A stretch of 45,226 nt of DNA, taken from assembly GCA_015232565.1 (NCBI GenBank), contig JADFZK010000021.1, positions 1 through 45,226 on the forward strand, in the 5' to 3' direction. The number at the start of each line of letters is the position of its first letter. The stretch's first letter is position 1. The DNA comes from Candidatus Omnitrophota bacterium. Its GTDB lineage: Bacteria; Omnitrophota; Gorgyraeia; Zapsychrales; Fredricksoniimonadaceae. The position numbers were made by a program, and so were the translations under genes. The notes below the pieces were generated by a model. That model worked only from the letters and a program-made list of their open reading frames with translations, did not search any database and had not been told where the DNA came from. This document shows positions 34,791-43,174 of the stretch, piece by piece.

Positions 34791-35939
34791 TCAGCAAAAG
34801 TCAATGGTTACGAGCTTGCCCAGGCGTTCCAATTTGCTGGCCAGCAAAGGCACGATCTTTTCTCTGGGCAGGATGCCTTGTTTGCGGTAAACGATATCGG
34901 CATTGGCCGGATTGCGGGCCAGGCCGACCGTAAAACGGATAAAGTCGGCGGATTGCAGTAAAGCGGCCAGCGCCGCGGCCGCGGAACTGTCGCGGGCCAG
35001 GACGCCGGGCTCCTCAATGATATTGTACGTTTGCGTTAGAGTTACCGCACCCTCGGTAACCATATCGATGCCCGGGATAAAGTAACGCGGCGGCGTGGAA
35101 TACGAAGCCGGGCGCTGTTCCACTGCCACTTTCCGGCCGGAATTCCGGGCCACGATCTCCGCGGTAGTGGCCCCGCACACCACCTTGCTGGCCGGGCTCG
35201 CGCAAAAAGCCTCCACTATTTCCCGGTCGCGCTGACGATCAACAGGCGGCCCGGTGAACACCTCCACCACCAGCCCGCTGCGGCCGTGGGCCAGCACTAC
35301 GGTCTTGTCGTCACCGCTGGCCGCGCCGTCATGAATATCGGCTTGCGCCATAACTTCGTCCGGAATACGGGCCAGGTCCACTCCCTGGACCAGGCGTGAC
35401 CCCAGAAAATCCCCCACGCCCGGCACACCCCAGCCGCGCAGGAAAGCCCCGCCCATGCCGGATTGGGTAATCCCGTCGCTCATCAGCAACACCCCTTCCA
35501 GCGGAGCCAGCTGAAAATGCGCTTCACTGGCCAGGCCGGCCGATACCGTTAAAGCCTGACCCCGGATAACACTGGCCGCACGGCGGTTAACCAGCAAAGC
35601 GTCGGGCATTTCGTAATTAAGGATAGTGGCCGCGCCATTGTTCATAACCCGCAAGACCAAAAAGGCCGAAAACGGCATGGAATGGTCACGCCAGGCGCTC
35701 ATGGTGCTTACCAGGCTCAAGAACGCTTCCCGCAAAGAAAGCCCGCCCGCCAGCAATTCGGCCAAGCGTGATGAACTCATCTGGGAAGCGATGTGCGCCT
35801 TGACTCCCGAACCAATACCGTCAGCCAAAATGATGGTAGTATAAAAAACTCCGCGCCGCACCACACAGGTATCGCCGCAGGGCGCGCCTTCATGTTTGGC
35901 TGTTTGCCGGATCCGGGCATCCACATGAAAATATGCCAT
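34791..35939 (-). CDS. SpoIIE-family protein phosphatase of the hydrogenase operon
   Basis: The 382-residue product has a PP2C/SpoIIE domain: GDTCVVRRG, LADGIGSGVKAH (Asp40-Gly41), LLMSDGITQSG and GDDKTVVLAHG supply the metal-binding acids. An extra C-terminal part of about 170 residues follows (PASKVVCGATTAEIVAR, QTYNIIEEPGVLA) that I do not recognise beyond similar proteins beside hydrogenase genes. It probably dephosphorylates a serine or threonine of a partner protein, linked to signals from the neighbouring sensory hydrogenase. It starts at the base where the HydS gene ends and is the last gene of the operon. Confidence 0.85.
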   Translation of the reverse strand: MAYFHVDARIRQTAKHEGAPCGDTCVVRRGVFYTTIILADGIGSGVKAHIASQMSSSRLAELLAGGLSLREAFLSLVSTMSAWRDHSMPFSAFLVLRVMNNGAATILNYEMPDALLVNRRAASVIRGQALTVSAGLASEAHFQLAPLEGVLLMSDGITQSGMGGAFLRGWGVPGVGDFLGSRLVQGVDLARIPDEVMAQADIHDGAASGDDKTVVLAHGRSGLVVEVFTGPPVDRQRDREIVEAFCASPASKVVCGATTAEIVARNSGRKVAVEQRPASYSTPPRYFIPGIDMVTEGAVTLTQTYNIIEEPGVLARDSSAAAALAALLQSADFIRFTVGLARNPANADIVYRKQGILPREKIVPLLASKLERLGKLVTIDFC

Positions 35940-37657
35940 CAGCCCTTTCCCTGGTCCTTGTCCTTGACCGCTTCGAGTAATTTATTCACCAGCAGTTCAC
36001 CTTTGGCCGTATATTCGCCCAGGAAATTGGCAAAATTCCGGGCCATCTCGATCTGATGGGCATGCAGTTCCCGGGCCTGCAGGACGGTTTCGTCCTTGAC
36101 CTGGCGCAAACGCTCGGCGTTCTCGGCCCCGGAACTGATATTAATGAACAAGCCCACATACTGCTGTTCGGCCGGCAGGGCGTAAACGATCTCCCGCACC
36201 CGCACGCCCCGCCGGGCATGATCCCGCACGGCTTCGGCCACTTCCGCCTGGCCGCTGGCCACCCGTTCGAACAGGTCGGGGTCGACCACGCGCGAAATAT
36301 GCTGGCCCACCAAAGACGGGCCCGCCTGGAACAACACCCCAAAAGCCGGATTAAAATTCAGGATATGCAAATTCTGGCCCAGCACCACGATCCCATTGGG
36401 GCTGGTCTCCATGATACGATCCGAACGCTGTTCCGCCAGGCGGCGCATATGCGGTATACACATTTCACCGCTGGCCATGCCCCGTACCACCGCCGCGGCC
36501 TGGTCGCGGCAGGAAGCGTAACCGCAAGCGCCGCAATCGAGCTGATTTTCTTTTAAAGCTTTACCGGCCTTGTCCAATACCGCGCGGATCCTTTCTTCGG
36601 AGGCCGGAGCGCTGGCCGCCCGCGGCTTAAAGTTCGTCCGCAGGTCCAATTCCGGCGGCTCCGTGCCCGGTACCGTACGCCGCGCCGCGGCATAGCCAAT
36701 TACCTTGGCCCGGCGCTCAAAAGGATTACCCTCCCGCCCGATACCCGGGCCATTCACACAGCCATGCGGGCACATTAACGGCTCCACCACCAGCGGCCGC
36801 TCTTTACCATTAACCAACTGGAGACATTCCCGGATCTCCTCAAAGCCGCTCACGAACAAAACCTGATCGTCCAGCGCATCGGTGCCCGCCAGCGCGGTAG
36901 CCGCAGCTCCGCCCTCTACCGGGAACAAACGCGCCCGGCCAAAAGGCTCCTCGTCAAAAGCGCTCTCCTCGCAGGTGTCCAGGCCAATGCCCCGCTCCCG
37001 GAACAACTGGTCCAGCTCTTCGAAGGTCAGCACACAATCCACCAGGCCTTTCAGCTCGCTCCGGCCGGCCTCGGCTTTCTTGGCCGCGCAGGGGCCAATA
37101 AAAATAACTTTTACCGCCGCACCCAGCCGGGCCTTGATATGCCGGGCATGCGCCGCCATCGGCGAAACCAGCGGCACCAGGCTGGCGGCCAGCTCCGGGC
37201 GGTATTTCTCCACATAGCTCACTACCGCCGGGCAAGCAGTACAAACATGCGTACGCGCAGCCCCGGCTTTTACTGCCGCGGCAGTCGCCCGCGCCACCAA
37301 ATAAGCCCCCACCGCGGTCTCGGCCACATAACGGCACCCCAGCCGGCGCAAAGCCGAAGGCAGGCGCGCATATTCCCACTCGGCAAAGATGCCGGCAAAA
37401 GCGGGCGCCAGGCTGACCGCCACCACCGCACCGCTGGCCAGGATATCCAGCGCGGCCGTAATGTCCCGCCGGTAGGTTTTGGCTCCCTGGGGGCATTCCC
37501 GCACGCAAGTACCACAAGCGATACAACTATCATCGTCGACACGAGCCTGGTTGCCGGCTACTTTAATGGCCTTCACCGGGCACACGCGCACACAGCGGTA
37601 ACAATCTCGGCACCGGGCCGCATTGGTAAAAATAACCTGCCGGATATCCTGCTCCAT
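35939..37657 (-). CDS. Sensory [FeFe]-hydrogenase with PAS domain (HydS-like)
   Basis: The 572-residue product has two 4Fe-4S ferredoxin motifs (CRDCYRCVRVCP, CIACGTCVRECP), an H-cluster domain with loops CTACPAVV (139-146), GPCAAKK (188-194) and EPLMCPHGCVNGPG (292-305), a further four-Cys cluster (CGACGYASC at 375-383 plus Cys400), and a PAS domain at about 415-510. The loops depart from the catalytic type: C-x-x-C-P for loop 1, no Met before Cys in loop 2, no GGGQP in loop 3. This is the form of sensory hydrogenases thought to sense H2 or redox state and signal through PAS or phosphatase modules. The ATG at 37657 overlaps the hydA stop by one base (TGATG); the open frame extends 25 low-complexity residues upstream. 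Confidence 0.88.
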   Translation of the reverse strand: MEQDIRQVIFTNAARCRDCYRCVRVCPVKAIKVAGNQARVDDDSCIACGTCVRECPQGAKTYRRDITAALDILASGAVVAVSLAPAFAGIFAEWEYARLPSALRRLGCRYVAETAVGAYLVARATAAAVKAGAARTHVCTACPAVVSYVEKYRPELAASLVPLVSPMAAHARHIKARLGAAVKVIFIGPCAAKKAEAGRSELKGLVDCVLTFEELDQLFRERGIGLDTCEESAFDEEPFGRARLFPVEGGAAATALAGTDALDDQVLFVSGFEEIRECLQLVNGKERPLVVEPLMCPHGCVNGPGIGREGNPFERRAKVIGYAAARRTVPGTEPPELDLRTNFKPRAASAPASEERIRAVLDKAGKALKENQLDCGACGYASCRDQAAAVVRGMASGEMCIPHMRRLAEQRSDRIMETSPNGIVVLGQNLHILNFNPAFGVLFQAGPSLVGQHISRVVDPDLFERVASGQAEVAEAVRDHARRGVRVREIVYALPAEQQYVGLFINISSGAENAERLRQVKDETVLQARELHAHQIEMARNFANFLGEYTAKGELLVNKLLEAVKDKDQGKG

Positions 37658-39684
37658 CAAGGCCTCCCTGTTACGCCCGCGCCGTTCGCCACCGCCTGTT
37701 CCACCGCCGCCAGCGCCTTGTTGACATCGCAATGGCCAATGACCTTATCCCCCACTTTTATCGTCGGGCCTTTATCACATTTCTCAAAACAGAACGTGGC
37801 TTTAACCTGTACCTGGTCGGAAAGGCCCTTGACCAGCACATATTGCGCCAGATGATGCAAAATATCCTGACTGCCTTTTAAATAACAGCTCGTCCCCACA
37901 CAAACCCGGATCTCCAGCTTGCCGGCGGCCTGACCATCCACAATGACCATCGACTTGCCCTTCATCCTGCGGCGGGCCGTATACCCGGTATGCAAAAGAT
38001 GATGCGCCCGCTCGCCGCCCACCTCACCCAGCCGCTCGGCGTAAAGCTCCTTAAGGTAAGGATTGTCCTGCACCTTGCGCAATTGCAGCATCTGATCCGC
38101 GCCGTAAAGCCCGCTGGTGCGGCTCCGGGCATAATCCTGGTCCAGGCTGACCGGCTGGCCCGCGCCGTTTATACACCCCGCGGGACAGGCCATGAATTCC
38201 ACAAAATGATACTGCCGCTCGCCGCTTTTAATACCGGCAATGACCTGCCGGGCATTGGCCAAAGAATGCACTACCGCAAACCGGAAGGTTTGGCCGCCCA
38301 GGATTATTTCGGCTTCGCGGATCCCCGCCTCCCCGCGCACCTCGCGAATATCGGCCGACTCCAGGGTCCGGCCTTCCACTTTTTCGTACACATACCGCAG
38401 GGCCGCCTCCATCACCCCGCCGGAAGCGCCGAATATCACTCCGGCCCCGGTCTTAAAACCCAGGGGCAGGTCCAGCGACCCCGGTTGCAGGTCCCGGAAC
38501 TGAATGCCGTGCTCGTTGATCATCTGCGCCAGTTCCTGGGTGGTGATAACATGATCCACCTCCGCCGCGCCATCGATCCTGAACTCCGGCCGCCGCGCTT
38601 CAAATTTCTTGGCCGTACAAGGCATAATAGATACCACCACCATGTCCTCTTTACGGATACCCATCTCCCGGGAAAAGAGGCCTTTGGCGACCGCGCCGAA
38701 CATTTGCTGTGGCGACTTGCAAGTAGAAAGATTCCCGATCATCTCCGGACAGAACTGTTCCACATATTTGACCCATGCCGGACAACAGGAAGTGAACAGC
38801 GGTAAAGCCCGGTTCTCCTTGAACCGCCGGATAAACTCGTTGCCTTCTTCCATCACCGTAAGGTCGGCCGCAAAACAGGTATCGAACACTTTGCTGAAGC
38901 CCATCATCCGCAGGGCCGTAACGATCTTGCCGGTAGTAACCTCGCCCGGCTGGTAACCGAACGCTTCGCCCAGCGCCACCCGCACGGCGGGAGCGATCTG
39001 CACCACTACGGTACGTGCCGGATCCTGCAACGCCCGCCAGACCGCGGCTGTTTCCGACTTGGGCGTTAAGGCGCCGGTCGGGCAGACCCGGGCGCATTGC
39101 CCGCAATACACACACTGCACCTGGTAGAGGTTCTTGCCGAAAGCCGGCTGGACCACCACCTCATGCCCGCGATAAGCAAAATCAATAGCGCCGACCCCCT
39201 GCACCTCGCCGCACATCCGCACACAATCCCCGCATAATATGCACTTGTTGGGATTGCGCACCAGCGCAGGATTAGCCTCATCTACCACGCGCGGCTTCTG
39301 GACCGCCCGAAAACGGACCTGTTCCACCCCCAGTTTACGGGACAGATCCTGCAGCTTGCATTTGGTGCTCTTTACACAAGAAGTACAATCGCGCTCGTGG
39401 TTCGCCAGGATCAGTTCCAGGGCCACCCGGCGGATCTGCCGCACCGCGGCAGTATTGGTCTTAACTTTCAACCCCGCCTCTGGCAAAGTGGAACAGGAAG
39501 TCTGCAAGCCGCGCCCCTCAACCTCTACCATGCACATACGGCACGCGCCATAAGTGCTTAATTCCGAAACATAACAAAAGGTCGGGATCTCGATACCCGC
39601 TTTACGGATAACCTCCAGCAGGTTCTTTTCGCCTTCCACCGGGATATCCCGGCCGTCGATGTTCACATATTTTACTTTATCCAT
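37657..39684 (-). CDS. hydA: [FeFe]-hydrogenase catalytic subunit HydA (trimeric, bifurcating type)
   Basis: The 675-residue product has an N-terminal [2Fe-2S] domain (CYVSELSTYGACRMC), a His-ligated [4Fe-4S] (H-x3-C-x2-C-x5-C at 96-109), two ferredoxin clusters (CILCGDCVRMC, CVYCGQCARVCP), then the H-cluster. L1 is TSCCPAW at 298-304, L2 MPCTAKK at 354-360, L3 FMACPAGCINGAGQP at 497-511. A C-terminal thioredoxin-fold [2Fe-2S] domain with Cys595, 600, 632 and 636 is added. With HydB and HydC it forms the soluble complex that makes H2 from NADH plus reduced ferredoxin, or the reverse. L3 reads GCINGAGQP instead of the usual GGGQP ending, a mild deviation. A 13-base gap follows hydB. Confidence 0.95.
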   Translation of the reverse strand: MDKVKYVNIDGRDIPVEGEKNLLEVIRKAGIEIPTFCYVSELSTYGACRMCMVEVEGRGLQTSCSTLPEAGLKVKTNTAAVRQIRRVALELILANHERDCTSCVKSTKCKLQDLSRKLGVEQVRFRAVQKPRVVDEANPALVRNPNKCILCGDCVRMCGEVQGVGAIDFAYRGHEVVVQPAFGKNLYQVQCVYCGQCARVCPTGALTPKSETAAVWRALQDPARTVVVQIAPAVRVALGEAFGYQPGEVTTGKIVTALRMMGFSKVFDTCFAADLTVMEEGNEFIRRFKENRALPLFTSCCPAWVKYVEQFCPEMIGNLSTCKSPQQMFGAVAKGLFSREMGIRKEDMVVVSIMPCTAKKFEARRPEFRIDGAAEVDHVITTQELAQMINEHGIQFRDLQPGSLDLPLGFKTGAGVIFGASGGVMEAALRYVYEKVEGRTLESADIREVRGEAGIREAEIILGGQTFRFAVVHSLANARQVIAGIKSGERQYHFVEFMACPAGCINGAGQPVSLDQDYARSRTSGLYGADQMLQLRKVQDNPYLKELYAERLGEVGGERAHHLLHTGYTARRRMKGKSMVIVDGQAAGKLEIRVCVGTSCYLKGSQDILHHLAQYVLVKGLSDQVQVKATFCFEKCDKGPTIKVGDKVIGHCDVNKALAAVEQAVANGAGVTGRP

Positions 39685-39697
39685 GGTCCGCTCCTGT

Positions 39698-41599
39698 TTA
39701 ACCCTGAAATCCCGTCACCGCGTTGAATTTACAAACCTGGGCACAAACTCCGCACCGGATGCACAGGCCCGGATCGATAACGTGCACTTGGCGCGGCTCG
39801 CCGGTAATCGCCTTTACCGGGCACTTCCGGCCGCAAAGAGTGCACCCTTTACACTGGCCGGCCAAGATCTCCGGACGGGCCAGCTGGCGGCATTCTCCGG
39901 CGGGACAGCGCTTGTCGCGCACATGCGCCAAATACTCCTCGGGAAAATATTTCAAAGTAGAAAGCACCGGGTTAGGCGCGGTCTTGCCCAGCCCGCACAA
40001 AGAACCTTTCTGCACCACCCCCGCCAGCTCCTCCAGCAGGGCCAGCGTTTCCGGAGTGGCGCGCCCCTCCACAATGTCGTCGAGCAAAAACAGCATCTGC
40101 CGGGTACCTTCCCGGCACAATACGCATTTACCGCACGATTCTTTCTGGGTGAACTGCATAAAATACCTGGCCACCGCCACCATACAGGTAGACTGGTTCA
40201 TACAGACCAGGCCGCCCGAGCCCACCATGGCTCCAATAGAACGCAAGGAATCAAAGTCCATCTTGAGGTCCAGGTGCTCCTTAACCAGACAGCCGCCCGA
40301 AGGCCCGCCGATCTGCACCGCCTTGAAACCCCCGGGGTCTATGCGCCCTTTCTTGTCGGTAATGCCGCCGCCGATCTCCATTACTATTTCCCGCAGGGTC
40401 ACCCCAAACGGCACTTCGATCAGTCCGGTGTTGGCCACATGCCCCGTTAGCGCAAAAGTCTTGGTGCCCGGCGAGCCATTGGTGCCCAGCGCACGAAAAC
40501 GCTCAAGGCCCATCCGCAATATCAGCGGCACGGTCGCCAGGGTTTCCACATTATTGATCACCGTAGGCCGGCCCCACAAACCCGACTGCGCCGGAAAGGG
40601 CGGCTTGGAACGGGGCATGCCGCGCTCGCCTTCAATGGACGCCAGCAAAGCGGTTTCTTCCCCGCAAACAAAGGCCCCCGCGCCTTCCATCACCTGAATG
40701 CGCATCCGCACGCCGCTGTTAAAAACATTATCCCCCAATATCCCGGCCTGCAGAGCATCGGCACAAGCCTTGCGCAAGCGCTTGACCGCCAGCGGATATT
40801 CCGCCCGCACATACACATACCCCTCGTCCGCGCCTATAGCCCGCGCGGCGATCAGCATACCCTCAATGACCGAATGCGGATTGCCCTCCATCACCGAACG
40901 ATCCATAAAAGCCCCGGGGTCGCCCTCGTCACCATTACAAATGATATATTTGCGGGCCCCCGGCTGGATACGGCACATTTCCCATTTCCGGCCGGTCGGA
41001 AAACCGCCGCCGCCCCGCCCGCGTAAACCCGCAGCCAGGATATCCTGGCAGATCTGCTCCGGGGTCATTTGCACCCAGGCTTTCTCCGCGGCGGAATATC
41101 CGCCGATCGCCCGATATTCAGCCAGGCTCTCGGGATCAATATCCCCGCATTGTGCCAGCACCAGCCGATGCTGGCGCTTATAGAAATTAATATCCTTTTG
41201 CGATCGGCAGGCCTGGCCCGTCACGGGGTCCACATAAAGCAATCGCTCAATTACCTCGCCGCCCAGCAAGGTCTTTTCCACGATCTCCTTTACATCCGCG
41301 GCCTGGACCTTGTTATAAAGGATCCCTTCCGGCTCAACCGACACCAGCGGTCCCATCTGACAGAACCCCTGGCACCCGCTGCGGGAAATAAAGAGCGCCC
41401 GGCTGTCGCGGGCAATATTATCCAGCTCCGCAAAATCGGCCACCAGCTCAATACCCTGCAAACGTATCTGTTCCCGGAAAAGAGCATATACGTCCAGCGC
41501 CCCGTTAGCTACACAGCCGGTACCGGTACAGATCAACACCCGGTGCAGACCGGTACGGCCCTTGAAAACTATTTCCGACATCGTTTCAGGCTTACACAT
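39698..41599 (-). CDS. hydB: Bifurcating hydrogenase subunit HydB (NuoF-like, FMN/NADH)
   Basis: The 633-residue product has an N-terminal thioredoxin-like [2Fe-2S] domain (CTGTGC at 24-29, then SGCQGFC). The NuoF core follows: GLRGRGGGGFPTGRKWE, NGDEGDPGAFMDR, the FMN/NADH site, and SCGKCVLCREGTRQM for its 4Fe-4S. Two C-terminal ferredoxin clusters are CKGCTLCGRKCP and CIRCGVCAQVC. This subunit carries the flavin where NADH is oxidised and electrons split. The ATG at 41599 has GGGAGG upstream and overlaps hydC's stop by 8 bases; ATG at 41581 is an alternative. Confidence 0.95.
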   Translation of the reverse strand: MCKPETMSEIVFKGRTGLHRVLICTGTGCVANGALDVYALFREQIRLQGIELVADFAELDNIARDSRALFISRSGCQGFCQMGPLVSVEPEGILYNKVQAADVKEIVEKTLLGGEVIERLLYVDPVTGQACRSQKDINFYKRQHRLVLAQCGDIDPESLAEYRAIGGYSAAEKAWVQMTPEQICQDILAAGLRGRGGGGFPTGRKWEMCRIQPGARKYIICNGDEGDPGAFMDRSVMEGNPHSVIEGMLIAARAIGADEGYVYVRAEYPLAVKRLRKACADALQAGILGDNVFNSGVRMRIQVMEGAGAFVCGEETALLASIEGERGMPRSKPPFPAQSGLWGRPTVINNVETLATVPLILRMGLERFRALGTNGSPGTKTFALTGHVANTGLIEVPFGVTLREIVMEIGGGITDKKGRIDPGGFKAVQIGGPSGGCLVKEHLDLKMDFDSLRSIGAMVGSGGLVCMNQSTCMVAVARYFMQFTQKESCGKCVLCREGTRQMLFLLDDIVEGRATPETLALLEELAGVVQKGSLCGLGKTAPNPVLSTLKYFPEEYLAHVRDKRCPAGECRQLARPEILAGQCKGCTLCGRKCPVKAITGEPRQVHVIDPGLCIRCGVCAQVCKFNAVTGFQG

Positions 41600-42089
41600 T
41601 GCCGCTTCCCTCCCTAACCCGAATATCCTCCACCAGCTCCACCGCCTTCTCCGGCGACATCTGGCCGTAGACCTGCTCGTTTATCACCATGACCGGCGCC
41701 AGGCCGCAAGCTCCCAGGCAAGCGACCGTTTCTACCGTAAAAAGCATGTCCGGCGTTGTCGGAACCTTTTCATCCAGCCCCAGTTTGCGGTACAAAGCCT
41801 GCAGGATACCGTCGGAACCTTTAACATGGCAGGCCGTGCCGTCACACAAGCGGATCACATACTTACCTTTAGGCACCAGGGCAAAGTGCGCGTAGAAAGA
41901 AGCCACCCCGAACACTTTCGCCGGCGACAGGCCCAGCGAAGTGGCCACAAAAGCCATCACTTCCTCGGGCAGGTAACGGTACTCCTCCTGCACTTCCTGC
42001 AGGATGGTTATTAACCGGCCGGGATCGTTATTATATTTCTTCAGGATCGCGCATACTTTTTCGAACTTGCGGAACATCACGGTCGGCAT
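41592..42089 (-). CDS. hydC: Bifurcating hydrogenase subunit HydC (NuoE-like, [2Fe-2S])
   Basis: The 165-residue product has the NuoE layout: a helical N-terminus (LITILQEVQEEYRYLPEEVM), FGVASFYAHF, and the [2Fe-2S] thioredoxin fold with Cys82 and Cys87 (CDGTAC) and Cys124 and Cys128 (CLGAC). It passes electrons to HydB. It follows rex by 5 bases. Confidence 0.95.
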   Translation of the reverse strand: MPTVMFRKFEKVCAILKKYNNDPGRLITILQEVQEEYRYLPEEVMAFVATSLGLSPAKVFGVASFYAHFALVPKGKYVIRLCDGTACHVKGSDGILQALYRKLGLDEKVPTTPDMLFTVETVACLGACGLAPVMVINEQVYGQMSPEKAVELVEDIRVREGSGNV

Positions 42090-42094
42090 AGCGT

Positions 42095-42751
42095 TTACTC
42101 CTTTTCCGGGCCAGCCAGCAGGCTCTTTAATTTATTGGTCAATACCGCCAGGCTTTGGGTCAGCCGGGCATTCTCCAGAATTACTCCCTCGGGGATCTCC
42201 AGCGGAGCCGGCGCGAAATTCCAGACTGCCCGGATCCCGGCGGCTACCAGGGCGTCTACCACGGCCTGGGCCCCCTCGGACGACACCGCCACGATCCCGA
42301 TATTTATATGCATGCGCTTCACCAGCGGCGCCAGCTTGTCGAGCGCCAACACCTCTTTGTTGAAGATCCGGGTGCCGATCTTGCGCGGATCATTGTCGAA
42401 GACCGCCACGATATTTAGCCCGTAGGAATCAAAATCCTGGTACCCCAAAAGAGCTTTACCCAGGTTCCCCGCCCCCACCAGAAAAGCGTCCTGCACATTA
42501 TGCCAGCCCAGGAATTTCTTGATATCGTCGATCAGTCCCGCCACCCGGAAACCGATCTTGGCCTTGCCCGCCGCACCGGTGACCTCCAGGTCTTTACGCA
42601 CCAGGATCGGGCCGAAATCAAATTTCCGGGCAATGGTCGTACAGGAAACATAAACCACGCCCCGGCGATGCAGGTCTTCGAGTACATGCAAATACAAGGG
42701 CAGACGTTTAAGCGTGGAGCGCGACACCGCCGATAATATTTTGGGTTCCAT
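42095..42751 (-). CDS. rex: Redox-sensing transcriptional repressor Rex
   Basis: The 218-residue product has an N-terminal winged helix (STLKRLPLYLHVLEDLHRRGVVYVSCTTIARKFDFGPILVRKDLEVTG). A Rossmann domain with GAGNLG at 93-98 follows, then VAVFDNDPRKIG, where Asp after the second strand favours NAD(H). Rex releases DNA when NADH/NAD+ rises. As first gene of the hydrogenase operon it would let high NADH induce H2 production and also control its own synthesis. A candidate operator lies upstream. Confidence 0.95.
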   Translation of the reverse strand: MEPKILSAVSRSTLKRLPLYLHVLEDLHRRGVVYVSCTTIARKFDFGPILVRKDLEVTGAAGKAKIGFRVAGLIDDIKKFLGWHNVQDAFLVGAGNLGKALLGYQDFDSYGLNIVAVFDNDPRKIGTRIFNKEVLALDKLAPLVKRMHINIGIVAVSSEGAQAVVDALVAAGIRAVWNFAPAPLEIPEGVILENARLTQSLAVLTNKLKSLLAGPEKE

Positions 42752-42795
42752 TTGTTTCTCCCTTGCAGGTTGATCCTGAAATCTGGCCCCTGGCC

Positions 42796-42817
42796 TATCG
42801 ATGCAATTTTATCGATA
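42796..42817 (-). promoter_or_regulatory. Candidate Rex operator
   Basis: A perfect 7-bp inverted repeat, TATCGAT, with 8 bases between the arms, lies between promoter and rex start. The spacing fits a Rex dimer (6- to 8-bp arms), but the sequence differs from the common TTGTGAA-type Rex box, so this may be a lineage variant or another regulator's site. Confidence 0.4.
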
Positions 42818-42829
42818 AAACTTTATCCA

Positions 42830-42857
42830 AATATAACACCAAATTTTACTTTGTCAA
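42830..42857 (-). promoter_or_regulatory. Promoter of the rex-hyd operon
   Basis: TTGACA (42852-42857) and TATATT (42830-42835) are spaced by 16 bases on the minus strand, just upstream of the inverted repeat. Confidence 0.65.
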
Positions 42858-42880
42858 GGGCACATCCGCGAACTATTAGA

Positions 42881-42993
42881 TTTGTACTGGTTTACCGGCG
42901 CTTCTGGCGCCATTCGGCGTGGAGGGCCACGCCTTAGGCAGGGGATAATAAATACCGGAATTACCCGGTGACAATTTTCGGGCTTTCTCCAGG
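42881..42993 (-). pseudogene. Broken duplicate of the 3' end of the TPR gene
   Basis: Bases 42881-42927 equal 44461-44507 exactly (47 nt) and 42944-42993 equal 44672-44721 exactly (50 nt). The short stretch between them is a diverged match to 44508-44521. About 150 bases of the parent (44522-44671) are missing and the remnant is frameshifted. The copy is in direct orientation. With the parent it brackets the AAA ATPase gene. Bases 43000-43174 beyond it hold only an unsupported 42-codon frame. Confidence 0.85.
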
Positions 42994-43174
42994 GGAGTTC
43001 ATAACTCAATTTGTAAATCGGCAAATGCTGATATCACGCCATAATCTTGCCGTGACTTCCTCGTCTTCTGCTCTCCCCATCCAATCGCAACGCCGCCCGT
43101 CTTCATTCCGCTTGTCGCTTCCATCATAAGCCCTCGCTTGCCTTCTTCTCAGATCAATAGACTCCTCACCGGCC

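Noticed and set aside
42999..43127. 42-codon minus-strand frame (MMEATSGMKTGG...) downstream of the ATPase gene
   Set aside because: No ribosome site, no homologue recognised, and it sits in a rearranged patch between the TPR remnant and the ATPase stop.
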